Part shown: positions 25,017 to 34,961 of the stretch, in pieces | Layout of the letters: each line of letters begins with the position of its first letter | Numbering within the stretch: the stretch's first letter is position 1 | Assembly: GCF_014201615.1 (NCBI RefSeq) | Contig: NZ_JACHEU010000001.1 | Coordinates: 1,383,631 to 1,447,630 of the forward strand | Length of the DNA stretch: 64,000 nt | Source of the DNA: Aquamicrobium lusatiense | GTDB lineage: Bacteria > Pseudomonadota > Alphaproteobacteria > Rhizobiales > Rhizobiaceae | Reading direction: 5' to 3' | Translations under genes and position numbers: made by a program | Notes under the pieces: generated by a model | What the model was told of the DNA's origin: nothing | Seen by the model: only the letters and a program-made list of their open reading frames with translations | Database searches by the model: none

Positions 25017-25045
25017 TTGACATCGTTTGTCGAAACGCCGAGATT
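25017..25045 (+). promoter_or_regulatory. Candidate metE promoter
   Basis: TTGACA at 25017-25022 and, 17 bp later, GAGATT as a weak -10 lie just upstream of the cobalamin aptamer. The AT-rich stretch before it (24980-25016) contrasts with the surrounding GC-rich DNA, as expected for a promoter. No gene is present in 24964-25343 beyond this and the riboswitch. Confidence 0.5.
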
Positions 25046-25052
25046 GAAGGCG

Positions 25053-25233
25053 TCGTGGTTCTTCGGGGCGGACTTTTGCCCCGAAGCTAAGAGGGAAGCC
25101 GGTGCCTTCCATGGGAAAGCCGGCGCTGCCCCCGCAACTGTAGACGGATAGCCTTGCGTCCATTCAGGTCACTGGGGTGAAAGCCCTGGGAAGACGGACG
25201 CAGGCGATGACCCGTGAGCCAGGAGACCTGCCA
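25053..25233 (+). ncRNA. Cobalamin (B12) riboswitch upstream of metE
   Basis: The conserved B12-element segments appear in order: GAGGGAA at 25090, the CCGGCGCTGCCCCCGCAACTG B12 box core (around 25121-25141), GTCACTGG, GGGAAGACGG and finally GTGAGCCAGGAGACCTGCC ending near 25233. It lies about 110 nt before the metE start. Cobalamin should switch off the B12-independent methionine synthase when the B12-dependent MetH can work. Confidence 0.97.
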
Positions 25234-25343
25234 TGACGAAAACACGTCCACGGGCGGGGTGTCCCGGAGGCCATGATATGCCCGTATCGTGCGGGTGTTG
25301 ACGGCTGCCTTGCGCATCCGCCCCAACCATCGGGGTTTATGGA

Positions 25344-27671
25344 ATGGCCAAATCGAAAGTTTCCGTCGCAACGCTCGGCGTGCCGCGCATCGGCCGCCGC
25401 CGCGAACTGAAGTTCGCACTTGAAAACTACTGGTCGGGCAAGGACAGCGCCGAGGCGCTGCTCGAGACGGCCAGACGTCTGCGCGCAGACAACTGGCGCC
25501 TTCAGGCCGAAAAGGGCGTCACGCGCATTCCGTCCAATGATTTCTCGCTCTACGACCATGTGCTCGACACGGCCGTCATGGTCGGCGCGATCCCTCAGCG
25601 CTATGGCTGGACCGGCGGCGAGGTGCCGCTCGACACCTATTTCGCCATGGCGCGCGGCAGTGAGGGGGATGCCGGCTGCGGTCATCCCGGCCATGTCCAT
25701 TCCACCTCGGCGCTGGAGATGACCAAGTGGTTCGACACCAACTATCATTACATGGTGCCCGAGCTGGCGCCTGATCAGGAATTCGTGCTGGCCACCACCA
25801 AGCCGGTCGATCATTTTCTTGAGGCAAAGGCGCTCGGCATCCACACGCGCCCGGTCGTGCTCGGGCCGGTGACCTTCCTCCGGCTTGCCAAGTCCGGCGG
25901 CGAGGAGTTCGATCTGCTCTCGCTGCTGCCCAAGCTTCTGCCGGTCTATACCGACCTGCTGAACCGCCTGCACGCGGCCGGCGCGGACTGGGTGCAGATC
26001 GATGAGCCCTGTCTGGTTCTCGATCTCGAAGCCGGCGAACGCGCCGCCCTCGAAACCGCCTACAATCATTTCGCCACGGAGGTCCCCGCGCTCAGCCTGA
26101 TGCTCGCCACCTATTTCGGCGCGCTTGGCGACAATCGCGACCTCGCCGCTTCGCTTCCCGTGTCGGGACTTCATGTCGATCTGGCCCGCGCGCCGGAGCA
26201 GATTGAGGCCGTTGCGGCAAAACTGTCCTCCAACACAGTGCTGTCACTCGGGGTGATCGATGGCCGCAATGTCTGGCGAGCCGATCTCAATGCCATACTG
26301 GACTATCTGAAGCCGGTGGTGGAGGCGCGTCCGCTCGATCGTATCGAGATCGCGTCATCCTGCTCGCTGCTGCATGTTCCGGTCGATCTGGAGCTTGAAA
26401 CGGCGCTCGACGCGGAGCTGAAATCCTGGCTCGCCTTCGCCACGCAGAAGCTCGACGAACTGGTCGTGCTGGGGCATGCGGTGTCGGAGGGCCGCGCCGG
26501 GGTTGCGGATGCCCTGCAGGCATCGGCCGACGCCATTACCTCGCGCCGTAAATCTCCGCGCGTGCACGACAGGAAGGTGGGCGACAGGCTTGCTGCCGTC
26601 ACCGGGGCCATGGAACGCCGCAAGAGCACGTTCGCCGAACGGCGTGAAAAGCAGTCCGGCAAGCTCGATCTGCCGAAATTCCCCACCACCACCATCGGCT
26701 CGTTTCCGCAGACGGCCGAGGTGCGCAAGGCACGCGCCGCCCACGTCAGGGGCGAACTGAGTGCTGCCGACTACGAAGCCTTCCTGCGCAGGGAGACGGA
26801 AACCGCGATCCGCTGGCAGGAGGAGATCGGTCTCGACGTGCTGGTCCATGGCGAGTTCGAGCGCAACGACATGGTGCAGTATTTCGGCGAGCAGCTTGCC
26901 GGTTTCGCCTTCACGCAGGCCGGCTGGGTGCAGAGCTACGGCTCCCGCTATGTCCGTCCGCCCATCATCTACGGCGATGTCTCGCGCCCCGAACCGATGA
27001 CGGTGCGCTGGTGGCAATATGCGCAGTCGCTGACCGACAGGCCGGTCAAGGGCATGCTCACCGGCCCGGTGACCATTCTCAACTGGTCGTTCGTGCGCGA
27101 CGACATTCCGCGCTCGCAAAGCTGCCGCCAGATCGCTCTGGCGATCCGCGACGAGGTGGTCGACCTTGAAAAGGCAGGCGCGGTCATGATCCAGATCGAC
27201 GAGGCAGCGCTGCGCGAAGGCCTGCCGCTGCGCAGGGCGGACTGGAAGACCTATCTCGACTGGGCGGTCGGCAGCTTCCGGCTGGCATCGACGGGCGTGG
27301 AGGATGCGACCCAGATCCACACCCATATGTGCTACTCGGAGTTCAACGACATCATCGATGCTATCGCGGCGATGGATGCCGACGTGATCTCCATCGAGAC
27401 CTCGCGCTCGCGCATGGAGCTGCTCGATGCCTTCCGCAATTACAAATATCCGAACGAGATCGGGCCGGGCGTGTATGACATTCACTCCCCGCGCGTTCCG
27501 CATACGGGAGAGATGACGGACCTGCTCAAACTGGCGCGCAAGCGCCTGTCCGACAGCCAGATCTGGATCAACCCCGACTGCGGCCTCAAGACCCGCAAAT
27601 GGGAAGAGGTGAAGCCGGCGCTGGTCAACATGGTGGCGGCGGCGCGCGAATTGCGGGCGCTGGCAAGCTGA
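25344..27671 (+). CDS. metE: Cobalamin-independent methionine synthase
   Basis: A 775-residue cytosolic zinc enzyme that methylates homocysteine from methyltetrahydrofolate polyglutamate. Both barrels are visible: the N-terminal half starts with LGVPRIGRRRELKFALENYW, and the catalytic C-terminal half with KFPTTTIGSFPQT near residue 446. The zinc ligands are in QIHTHMCYSEFNDI near residue 660 and NPDCGLKTR near residue 743. Its length matches the family (about 750-770). It stands alone behind a B12 riboswitch; a hairpin follows it at 27674. Confidence 0.97.
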   Translation: MAKSKVSVATLGVPRIGRRRELKFALENYWSGKDSAEALLETARRLRADNWRLQAEKGVTRIPSNDFSLYDHVLDTAVMVGAIPQRYGWTGGEVPLDTYFAMARGSEGDAGCGHPGHVHSTSALEMTKWFDTNYHYMVPELAPDQEFVLATTKPVDHFLEAKALGIHTRPVVLGPVTFLRLAKSGGEEFDLLSLLPKLLPVYTDLLNRLHAAGADWVQIDEPCLVLDLEAGERAALETAYNHFATEVPALSLMLATYFGALGDNRDLAASLPVSGLHVDLARAPEQIEAVAAKLSSNTVLSLGVIDGRNVWRADLNAILDYLKPVVEARPLDRIEIASSCSLLHVPVDLELETALDAELKSWLAFATQKLDELVVLGHAVSEGRAGVADALQASADAITSRRKSPRVHDRKVGDRLAAVTGAMERRKSTFAERREKQSGKLDLPKFPTTTIGSFPQTAEVRKARAAHVRGELSAADYEAFLRRETETAIRWQEEIGLDVLVHGEFERNDMVQYFGEQLAGFAFTQAGWVQSYGSRYVRPPIIYGDVSRPEPMTVRWWQYAQSLTDRPVKGMLTGPVTILNWSFVRDDIPRSQSCRQIALAIRDEVVDLEKAGAVMIQIDEAALREGLPLRRADWKTYLDWAVGSFRLASTGVEDATQIHTHMCYSEFNDIIDAIAAMDADVISIETSRSRMELLDAFRNYKYPNEIGPGVYDIHSPRVPHTGEMTDLLKLARKRLSDSQIWINPDCGLKTRKWEEVKPALVNMVAAARELRALAS

Positions 27672-27673
27672 TG

Positions 27674-27713
27674 AGATCGTCGTGCGTTCACTCGGACGCA
27701 CAAAGGACGATCT
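27674..27713 (+). terminator. Hairpin after metE
   Basis: Arms AGATCGTC-GTGCGT and ACGCAC-(AAAG)-GACGATCT form an interrupted 14-bp stem starting three bases after the metE stop. No T run follows, so it is a weak or Rho-assisted terminator at best. Confidence 0.5.
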
Positions 27714-27813
27714 GAATTATCGATGCTGTGGAGGCCCGCCGCCGGACTTGCCGGCTGCGGGCGCGTATTCTCAGACCCGGCCCACTGTCATCGGGCCGGC
27801 TACTTCAGAGTTG

Positions 27814-28929
27814 TCAGGCTTCGATTTCCAGCTCGCCCAGCGGCCTTGAACAACAGGCGAGGATATAGCCTTCGGCGATTTCGTCATCGAGGATGCCACC
27901 ATTGTGGTTCATCTCAACCTGGCCGGAAATCTTCCTCACCTTGCAGGTGCCGCACAGACCGAACTCGCAGGCGGCTGAAATGCGCACGCCGCTGGCGCGT
28001 GCCGCCTGCAGGACGGTCTGGCCGGGCAGGCATTCGCCGTCTACCTCCGACAGGCTGAAGTGCACCGGCACAACCTCCTGAACCGGGGCCGCCTGCTCGG
28101 CGGCTTCCGTCTGCGCCTCGGCGAAAGGCGGGGATACGGGCTCCACCGGCGGCGCGCCGAAGCTTTCCTGATGATAGAAGGCCATGTCGAAACCGGCCTG
28201 CTGCAGCATGTCGCGCACGGCACGCATATAGGGTTCCGGCCCGCAGCAGAATATCTCGCGCTCATGGAAGTCGGGTGCGAGCAGTGGCAGGCGCACCGCA
28301 TCCACGCGTCCCATATGGCCGGACCAGCCTTCGCGCGGAGAGCGCTCCTCCACGATGAAGGCCAGCGACAGGCCGGGCATCCGCGAATTCAGCAGTTCCA
28401 GCTCCTTGCGGAAGATGATGTCTTCCGGCCGCCTGGCGCAGTTGACGAAGGTGACGTCGGTGCCCGGCGCGCAGTCGCTGAACCAGCGCAGCATCGACAT
28501 CATCGGCGTGATGCCCGATCCCGCCGACAGGAACAGATATTTGGCGCCCGGATGGGTGTGATGCGAAAAATCGCCGCCCGGCCCATAGGCCTTGAGGCGC
28601 GCGCCGACGCCAAGATTGTCGAACATCCAGCGCGTGCCGATGCTGTCCGCCTGGGCCTTGACCGTGACCGAGATGGAAAACGGCCGCGACGGCGACGACG
28701 ACAGCGTGTAGGTGCGCATGATCGGCTCGTCGGATACCGGCAGTTCGAGGGTGATGAACTGACCCGGCATGTAGCGGAACCATGTCTGCGCATCCGAGCG
28801 GAAGGTGAAGGTCTTCACCTCCGGCGCCTCGTCCGTGATGCCGATCACCTCCAGAACCTGAAGGCGATCGTTCCACGGCGCCATCTCATCGAGATGGCGG
28901 TAGAGGCCGGGATCGGTCATGACGTTCAC
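27814..28929 (-). CDS. gbcB: Reductase component of a Rieske demethylase, glycine betaine type
   Basis: A 371-residue flavin/iron-sulfur reductase that passes electrons from NAD(P)H to the oxygenase encoded just upstream. Domains in order: flavin-binding barrel (about 20-125, with RTYTLSSSPS), NAD-binding domain (FLSAGSGITPMMSMLRWF near residue 135; CCGPEPYM near 232), a Pro/Glu-rich linker, and a C-terminal plant-type 2Fe-2S domain (CEFGLCGTCK plus a later CC). The start is the GTG at 28929, with AAGGAGGAG just upstream; an ATG nine bases further in is possible. Demethylation of glycine betaine or a related betaine (stachydrine, carnitine) is the expected reaction. Confidence 0.85.
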   Translation of the reverse strand: MNVMTDPGLYRHLDEMAPWNDRLQVLEVIGITDEAPEVKTFTFRSDAQTWFRYMPGQFITLELPVSDEPIMRTYTLSSSPSRPFSISVTVKAQADSIGTRWMFDNLGVGARLKAYGPGGDFSHHTHPGAKYLFLSAGSGITPMMSMLRWFSDCAPGTDVTFVNCARRPEDIIFRKELELLNSRMPGLSLAFIVEERSPREGWSGHMGRVDAVRLPLLAPDFHEREIFCCGPEPYMRAVRDMLQQAGFDMAFYHQESFGAPPVEPVSPPFAEAQTEAAEQAAPVQEVVPVHFSLSEVDGECLPGQTVLQAARASGVRISAACEFGLCGTCKVRKISGQVEMNHNGGILDDEIAEGYILACCSRPLGELEIEA

Positions 28930-28943
28930 CGTCTCCTCCTTCG

Positions 28944-30191
28944 TCAGGCGACGTTCTTCAGGCGCGTTTTTCCGTCACCTGCCAGCCTCGGTTCGAGGAA
29001 ATCCGCATACCACTGCACGAACTGGATGGTCCCGCCCTCATGAAGTTCCGAATAGGGGCCGGGCTCATAGGAGGGCGAGCGGATGCCGAAGGCGTTTTCC
29101 TCGACGATGCGGCGGTCCTGCTCGTTGGTTTCCATCCAGACATGGGCGAGTTCATGCGGGTCGTAATCGACGCCTTCGACCGCATCCTTGTGCACCAGCC
29201 ATTTGGTGGTGAGCATGGTTTCCTCCGGCCCGAGTGGAAGCACGCGGAAGGTCACGGCATGGTCGATCAGGACATGGTTCCACGTTGTGGGGTAGTGATA
29301 GAGCATCAGGCTGCCGATGCGGTCGGCATTGACCTGATCCGACAGATTGCGCTTCACCGCGGCCTTGCCGTTCATCGTGTAGCTGACGGAATCGCGCAGG
29401 AGCGGCGTGCGCGTGGCGCGATACTGGCCGTCCGGGCTGATGCGGAAATGGGACGGCAGACCGGCGGCTTCGCACTTGGCCCAGTGGGCTATCATCTCGG
29501 GATCGCTCTCGACATCGTTGACGCCGGTGACATTCGGAGCCTCCGGAAAGGTCTTGCAGAGCTCCGGATGGTTGCTGGCGCAGTGATAGCACTCGCGGTT
29601 GTTTTCCCAGACCAGCTTCCAGTTGCCTTTCTCCACCGTCGTCGTCTCGAAAGCGACCTTGGCTTCGGTGAGGCGGTGCGGATTGAAATAGGGGGCCATC
29701 ATGGCGCGGAATGGCGCGAAATCGGCCGGCTGGTCGGCCAGGCAGATGAAGATGTAGCCCCCGGTCGCCTCGCAGGCGACAGGCTTCAGCGAATAGGAGC
29801 TGGGGTCGAAATCATCGGCCATCTGGCGCGCGAACAGAAGCTTGCCGTCGAGATCATAGGTCCACTGGTGGTAGGGGCAAACCAGACGCGCCTGCGTGCC
29901 TTTCGCCGTGGTGCAGACACGGCTGCCGCGATGGCGGCAGGAGTTGTGGAACGCCTGGATTTTCCCCTCGCGATCGCGCACGATCACCACCGGATAGTCG
30001 CCGATCTGCACGGTAAAGAAGCTGCCAGGCTTTGGCAGCTCGCAATCATGGCCGATGAACAGCCAGTCGCGATACCAGATCAGCTCCAGATCCAGCTTGT
30101 AGAAATCGGGGTCGGTGTAGAAGGGCTGCTCCAGCGCATGACCCGGCTTGCGGGTGCGGATGAGCTCAAGCATTCTCGTACGGGCGTCCAT
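28944..30191 (-). CDS. gbcA: Rieske oxygenase component, glycine betaine monooxygenase type
   Basis: A 415-residue Rieske non-haem iron oxygenase. The Rieske cluster ligands are in CRHRGSRV (near residue 85) and CPYHQWTYD (near 105); the mononuclear iron site is NRECYHCASNHPE near residue 208. The overall pattern fits GbcA-like enzymes that N-demethylate glycine betaine to dimethylglycine. GAGGACAGGAC precedes the ATG at 30191. The reductase follows after 14 bp, forming a two-gene operon. The exact betaine is unsure: stachydrine demethylase (Stc2) is a close relative. Confidence 0.86.
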   Translation of the reverse strand: MDARTRMLELIRTRKPGHALEQPFYTDPDFYKLDLELIWYRDWLFIGHDCELPKPGSFFTVQIGDYPVVIVRDREGKIQAFHNSCRHRGSRVCTTAKGTQARLVCPYHQWTYDLDGKLLFARQMADDFDPSSYSLKPVACEATGGYIFICLADQPADFAPFRAMMAPYFNPHRLTEAKVAFETTTVEKGNWKLVWENNRECYHCASNHPELCKTFPEAPNVTGVNDVESDPEMIAHWAKCEAAGLPSHFRISPDGQYRATRTPLLRDSVSYTMNGKAAVKRNLSDQVNADRIGSLMLYHYPTTWNHVLIDHAVTFRVLPLGPEETMLTTKWLVHKDAVEGVDYDPHELAHVWMETNEQDRRIVEENAFGIRSPSYEPGPYSELHEGGTIQFVQWYADFLEPRLAGDGKTRLKNVA

Positions 30192-30318
30192 GTCCTGTCC
30201 TCGCCAAAGGACTGAACTTGGTGGTGATTTGGGAATGAACGGCCCCGCGAGGGGTCACCCGCCATTCGCTCCCTGACCGCCCACCGCGATCAGTCGAAAC
30301 CACTGTGCCGGGGCGCGT

Positions 30319-30347
30319 GCCTGTTTCGGACGAAGGCGGAAACAGGC
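30319..30347. other. 9-bp inverted repeat between nrdB and gbcA
   Basis: GCCTGTTTC and its exact reverse complement are 11 bp apart in the 274-bp region between the end of nrdB and the start of gbcA. No T run follows on either strand. It could be an operator for gbcA or a structural element; nothing else is recognisable here apart from the nrdB terminator. Confidence 0.35.
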
Positions 30348-30406
30348 AGATGCCTTGGGCTACAGCGATCTAAACATCATTCGCAGGTGCGGGGGACATG
30401 TGAAAA

Positions 30407-30442
30407 CGACATCGCCTCGTCGCAGGACGACAGGCGATGTCG
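30407..30442 (-). terminator. Intrinsic terminator after nrdB
   Basis: An 11-bp perfect stem (CGACATCGCCT and its complement) with a 14-base loop is followed on the minus strand by TTTT, about 24 bp after the nrdB stop codon. Confidence 0.8.
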
Positions 30443-30465
30443 CGTGATTACGCCGTCGTTCGGGC

Positions 30466-31587
30466 TTAATCCCAGGCGAGCGCGCCGCCGTTCTGATATT
30501 CGATGACGCGGGTCTCGAAGAAGTTCTTTTCCTTCTTCAGATCCATCGCCTCGCTCATCCACGGGAACGGATTTTCGGTTTCCGCGAACACCGGGGCAAG
30601 GCCGATCTGGGCGCAGCGGCGGTTGGCGATGAAGTGCATGTACTGCTCGCACAGCGCCGCATTGAGGCCGAGGAAGCCGCGCGGCATCGTATCGCGGCCA
30701 TAGGCGGCTTCCAGTTCGGCGGCGTCCGAAATCATGCCGCGCACCTCATCCTGGAACTCCTTCGTCCACAGATGCGGGTTTTCCAGCTTGATCTGGTTGA
30801 TGACGTCGATGCCGAAGTTCAGATGGATCGATTCGTCGCGCAGGATGTACTGATACTGCTCGGCGATGCCCACCATCTTGTTGCGGCGGCCAAGCGACAG
30901 GATCTGCGCGAAGCCGGTGTAGAACCACATGCCCTCGAAGATGACGTAGAAGGCGACGAGATCGCGCAGGAACGACTGGTCGGCTTCCGGCGTGCCGGTC
31001 TTGAAGTCGGGGTTGTCGAGGTTCTGGGTGTGCTTGAGCGCCCACGCCGCCTTGTCGGTGATCGACGGCACCTCGCGGTACATGTTGAACAGCTCGCCCT
31101 CGTCGAGCGCGAGGCTTTCCACTATGTACTGGAAGGTGTGGGTGTGGATCGCCTCCTCGAAGGCCTGACGCAGCAGATACTGGCGGCATTCGGGGTTGGT
31201 GAGGTGACGGTAGATGGCCAGCACGATGTTGTTGGCGACCAGCGATTCGGAGGCGGCGAAGAAGCCGAGATTGCGCTTGAGCATGCGCCGCTCGTCTTCG
31301 GTCAGCCCGTCCTTCGACTTCCAGAGCGCGATGTCGGCCTGCATGGAGACCTCGGTCGGCATCCAGTGGTTGTTGCAGCCGGCGAGATACTTTTCCCACG
31401 CCCAGCGATATTTCAGCGGCAGAAGCTGGTTCACGTCGGCGCGCGCATTGATCATGCGCTTTTCATCGACGGTGACGCGCGCCGCACCACGCTCGATCTC
31501 GCCAAGCCCGGTGGCGTCGCCGGCAGGCGCATCCTTGCCCGGAAGCGGGATGGAAGGGTTGTTTTTGGGTTCGGACCAGTCGAGCAT
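30466..31587 (-). CDS. nrdB: Class Ia ribonucleotide reductase small subunit
   Basis: A 373-residue R2 protein that generates the tyrosyl radical for NrdA. The diiron ligands are visible in [42 protein letters not shown] and [10 protein letters not shown]. The start is the ATG at 31587 (GGAGA upstream); a longer frame adds 30 unrelated residues. It ends with a short tail of the kind used to dock on the large subunit. It lies downstream of nrdA on the same strand with a 162-bp gap, and ends at a terminator, so both are controlled by the B12 riboswitch upstream of nrdA. Confidence 0.95.
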   Translation of the reverse strand: MLDWSEPKNNPSIPLPGKDAPAGDATGLGEIERGAARVTVDEKRMINARADVNQLLPLKYRWAWEKYLAGCNNHWMPTEVSMQADIALWKSKDGLTEDERRMLKRNLGFFAASESLVANNIVLAIYRHLTNPECRQYLLRQAFEEAIHTHTFQYIVESLALDEGELFNMYREVPSITDKAAWALKHTQNLDNPDFKTGTPEADQSFLRDLVAFYVIFEGMWFYTGFAQILSLGRRNKMVGIAEQYQYILRDESIHLNFGIDVINQIKLENPHLWTKEFQDEVRGMISDAAELEAAYGRDTMPRGFLGLNAALCEQYMHFIANRRCAQIGLAPVFAETENPFPWMSEAMDLKKEKNFFETRVIEYQNGGALAWD

Positions 31588-31749
31588 CTTATTTCTCCGG
31601 AAAGGCTTGGCGCACCCCATTCCTGACGCTTCAGGTGTCGGCATAGGCCGGTCGGGATCGCATGAATGGTGAGGCACAGGATGGGGTCACATCACCCCAT
31701 CCCGTCCTGTCGGCTTTGTCCTCCCCGACCGGGGAGGGCAGGGGCCTGC

Positions 31750-34644
31750 TTACTGGCAGGCTTCGCAGTCGGGATCGTCGATGGCACAGGCCTTGCCCCA
31801 TGCCGCACTTGGGTCGACCACGATGGGCGTCGCGGCTTCCGCTGCAGCCATGCTGGCCGGCGAAACGGCGTTGAGCTTGCCGTCGGTGCCCTTGAGCGTC
31901 GACTTCTCGACATGGGTGGCCGAGCGCGAACGCAGGTAATAGGTGGTCTTGAGGCCCTTCTTCCATGCGAAGCGGTAAAGCTCGTCCAGCTTCTTGCCGC
32001 TCGGATTGGCGATGTAGAGGTTGAGCGACTGGGCCTGGTCGATCCACTTCTGGCGGCGCGAGGCAGCCTCGATCAGCCACGAGGAATCGATCTCGAAGGC
32101 GGTTGCGTAGAGCGCCTTGAGGTCGTCGGGGATGCGGTCGATCTGGCCCACCGATCCGTCGAAATACTTCATGTCGGAGACCATCACCTCGTCCCACAGG
32201 CCGCGCGCCTTGAGGTCGTGGACGAGCTGTGCGTTCACCACGGTGAAGTCGCCGGACATGTTCGATTTGACGAACAGGTTCTGGTAGGCCGGCTCGATCG
32301 ACTGCGCCACGCCGCAGATGTTGGAGATCGTCGCCGTCGGCGCGATCGCCATGGTGTTGGAGTTGCGCATGCCGGTTTCCTTCACCCGCTCGCGCAGGCT
32401 CGCCCAGTCGAGGGTGAAGGTGGAATCCATGTCCACGCCGGGGCGCGCTTCTTCCAGCAGCCTGATGGAGTCGATCGGCAGGATGCCCTTCGACCACAGC
32501 GATCCCTCGAAGCTCGGATAGCGGCCGCGCTCGGCGGCGAGATCCACCGAAGCGGAGATGGCGTGGTAGCTGATCGCTTCCATCGAGCGGTCGGCGAATT
32601 CGACAGCCCCTTCCGAAGCATAGGGAATGCGCATCGCCTGCAACGCGTCCTGGAAGCCCATCAGGCCAAGGCCGACCGGGCGGTGGCGCAGGTTCGAGGC
32701 GCGCGCTTCGGGGATGGTGTAGAAGTTGATGTCGATAACGTTGTCGAGCATGCGCATCGCCGTGCCCACGGTCCGGGCGAGGCGGTCGAGGTCGAGACCC
32801 TGCTCGGACACATGATTGGCAAGGTTGATCGAACCCAGATTGCACACGGCAACCTCGTCCTTCGACGTGTTGAGGGTAATTTCCGTGCACAGGTTGGAGG
32901 AGTGCACCACACCGACATGGCCCTGCGGCGAACGGATGTTGCACGGATCCTTGAACGTGACCCACGGATGCCCGGTCTCGAACAGCATGGTCAGCATCTT
33001 GCGCCACAGGTCGAGCGCGCGAATCTTGCGCCAGACCCGCAGTTCGCCGGCCGCGGCCCTGGCCTCATAGGCTTCATAGGCGTTACGGAAGGCCGTGCCG
33101 TAAAGGTCGTGCAGGTCCGGAACCTCGTCGGGCGAGAACAGCGTCCACTCGCCGTCGGCCTCGACGCGCTCCATGAACAGGTCCGGCACCCAGTTGGCCG
33201 TGTTCATGTCATGGGTGCGGCGGCGGTCGTCGCCGGTATTCTTGCGCAGGTCGAGGAATTCCTCGATGTCGACATGCCATGTTTCCAGATAGGCGCAGAC
33301 CGCGCCCTTGCGCTTGCCGCCCTGATTGACGGCGATGGCGGTGTCGTTGGCCACCTTCAGGAACGGCACCACGCCCTGGCTCTCGCCGTTGGTGCCCTTG
33401 ATGTGGGCGCCGAGGCCACGCACCGGCGTCCAGTCATTGCCGAGGCCGCCGGAATATTTGGCGAGCAGCGCATTGTCCTTCACGCCCTTGAAGATGGCGT
33501 CGAGGTCGTCGCCGATGGTGGTCAGGAAGCAGGACGAAAGCTGCGGCCTGAGCGTACCCGAGTTGAACAGGGTCGGCGTCGAGCACATGAAGTCGAAGGA
33601 CGACAACAGGTTGTAGAACTCGATGGCGCGCGCCTCGCGGTCGATCTCACGGGCGGCGAGGCCCATGGCGACGCGCATGAAGAACGCCTGCGGCAGTTCG
33701 AAGCGCTTGCCCCTGGTGTGCAGGAAATAGCGGTCGTAAAGCGTTTGCAGGCCCAGATACTGGAAGTTCAGGTCGCGTTCGGCCTTGAGGGCGGCGCCGA
33801 TGCGCTTGAGGTCGAAACGCCCGAGTTCGGGATCGATCAGGTCGGCCTCGATGCCGGTGCGGATGAATTCCGGGAAATAGGTCGCATAGCGCTCGGCCAT
33901 GTCGGCCTGCGTGGCCTGCTCGGAGCGGCCGGTGACGAAGCTCAGCGCCTCGCGGCGAAGCCGGTCGAGCAGCAGGCGGGCGGAAACGAAGCTGTAGTTG
34001 GGCTCGGTCTCGACCAGCGTGCGCGCGGCAAGGATCGGCGCCAGCGACAGTTCGTCCTCGGTGATGCCGTCATAGAGATTGCGCAGCGCCTCGTTGAGGA
34101 TCGGCTGCGGGGAGACAGCCTCCAGCCCTTCGCAGGCTTCCTCGACGATGCGGCGGAAACGGGCTTCGTCCAGCGCAACCTTTTCGCCGGTGGCGCGGGT
34201 GACGTGGAGCGACGGCGCGGCGGATTCAGGAGCGGCGGCTTTGGCGGCCGCACGCTCGCGGGCGCGCTCTTCGCGATAGAGCACATAGGCGCGGGCGACC
34301 TTGTGGTGCTCCGAGCGCATCAGCGCCAGTTCCACCTGATCCTGCACGTCTTCAATGTGGAAGGTGCGGCCTTCGCCGATGCGGCGGGTGAGGTTGCCCA
34401 CGACCTGCTCGGTCAGGTCCTTGACCACGTCGTGCACGCGGCGCGAGCCGGCCGCCACCGAGCCTTCGACAGCCAGGAACGCCTTGGTCAGCGCAACGGT
34501 GATCTTGGTCGGATCGAAGGGCGTGACCGATCCGTTGCGACGGATGATGCGGTAGCCGGGCTCCGTCGGGGTCCGGGCTTCGTTTTCGATGGAAGGTGGA
34601 ACCGCATCGGTCCCGTTCGTCTGGAGTGCAGTGGTCGCCGGCAT
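31750..34644 (-). CDS. nrdA: Class Ia ribonucleotide reductase large subunit
   Basis: A 964-residue R1 protein that reduces ribonucleoside diphosphates. An N-terminal ATP-cone (about 45-135) is followed by a second cone-like stretch (about 155-240), which accounts for the length above the 760-residue E. coli protein. Catalytic features include the redox cysteine in LRPQLSSCFL, the NLCTEITLN motif with the active-site Cys and Glu, and a C-terminal C-x2-C (CEAC) that takes electrons from thioredoxin or glutaredoxin. The ATG at 34644 follows GGGGATAAG; the longer frame reads into the riboswitch. The gene sits behind a cobalamin riboswitch, implying a B12-dependent class II enzyme elsewhere. Confidence 0.96.
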   Translation of the reverse strand: MPATTALQTNGTDAVPPSIENEARTPTEPGYRIIRRNGSVTPFDPTKITVALTKAFLAVEGSVAAGSRRVHDVVKDLTEQVVGNLTRRIGEGRTFHIEDVQDQVELALMRSEHHKVARAYVLYREERARERAAAKAAAPESAAPSLHVTRATGEKVALDEARFRRIVEEACEGLEAVSPQPILNEALRNLYDGITEDELSLAPILAARTLVETEPNYSFVSARLLLDRLRREALSFVTGRSEQATQADMAERYATYFPEFIRTGIEADLIDPELGRFDLKRIGAALKAERDLNFQYLGLQTLYDRYFLHTRGKRFELPQAFFMRVAMGLAAREIDREARAIEFYNLLSSFDFMCSTPTLFNSGTLRPQLSSCFLTTIGDDLDAIFKGVKDNALLAKYSGGLGNDWTPVRGLGAHIKGTNGESQGVVPFLKVANDTAIAVNQGGKRKGAVCAYLETWHVDIEEFLDLRKNTGDDRRRTHDMNTANWVPDLFMERVEADGEWTLFSPDEVPDLHDLYGTAFRNAYEAYEARAAAGELRVWRKIRALDLWRKMLTMLFETGHPWVTFKDPCNIRSPQGHVGVVHSSNLCTEITLNTSKDEVAVCNLGSINLANHVSEQGLDLDRLARTVGTAMRMLDNVIDINFYTIPEARASNLRHRPVGLGLMGFQDALQAMRIPYASEGAVEFADRSMEAISYHAISASVDLAAERGRYPSFEGSLWSKGILPIDSIRLLEEARPGVDMDSTFTLDWASLRERVKETGMRNSNTMAIAPTATISNICGVAQSIEPAYQNLFVKSNMSGDFTVVNAQLVHDLKARGLWDEVMVSDMKYFDGSVGQIDRIPDDLKALYATAFEIDSSWLIEAASRRQKWIDQAQSLNLYIANPSGKKLDELYRFAWKKGLKTTYYLRSRSATHVEKSTLKGTDGKLNAVSPASMAAAEAATPIVVDPSAAWGKACAIDDPDCEACQ

Positions 34645-34764
34645 CTTATCCCCGTGGCGCTGTGGACGGGGGAACTGACGGCAACGCATGCCCGATGGCG
34701 TGGCTCAGGCCACGTGGGCAAGCGCACCTCCGGGACACCCCGCCCGAGTTTCGTGCAGTATCAC

Positions 34765-34950
34765 GGCAGGTCTCCTGGCTCACGGCTCATCGTCGCTGTC
34801 CGGCCTTCCCGGTGCCTGAAACGCACCAGTGACACGAAAAGGGACAACGACTCACCGTTTACAGTTGCGGGGGCAGCGTCGGATTTCCTCGCAAGGGCAC
34901 CGACTTCCCTCTTAGCCCTCCAGATCCATATTGGCGCTGAAAGGAACCAT
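34765..34950 (-). ncRNA. Cobalamin (B12) riboswitch upstream of nrdA
   Basis: On the minus strand the region has GAGGGAAGTCGGTGCC, the B12 box GCTGCCCCCGCAACTGTA, GTCACTGG, GGGAAGGCCGGAC and GTGAGCCAGGAGACCTGCC ending near 34767. This is a complete AdoCbl-class element. Control of a class Ia reductase by cobalamin is known in Streptomyces and fits organisms that also carry a B12-dependent NrdJ. Confidence 0.96.
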
Positions 34951-34961
34951 GATGGCTACAT

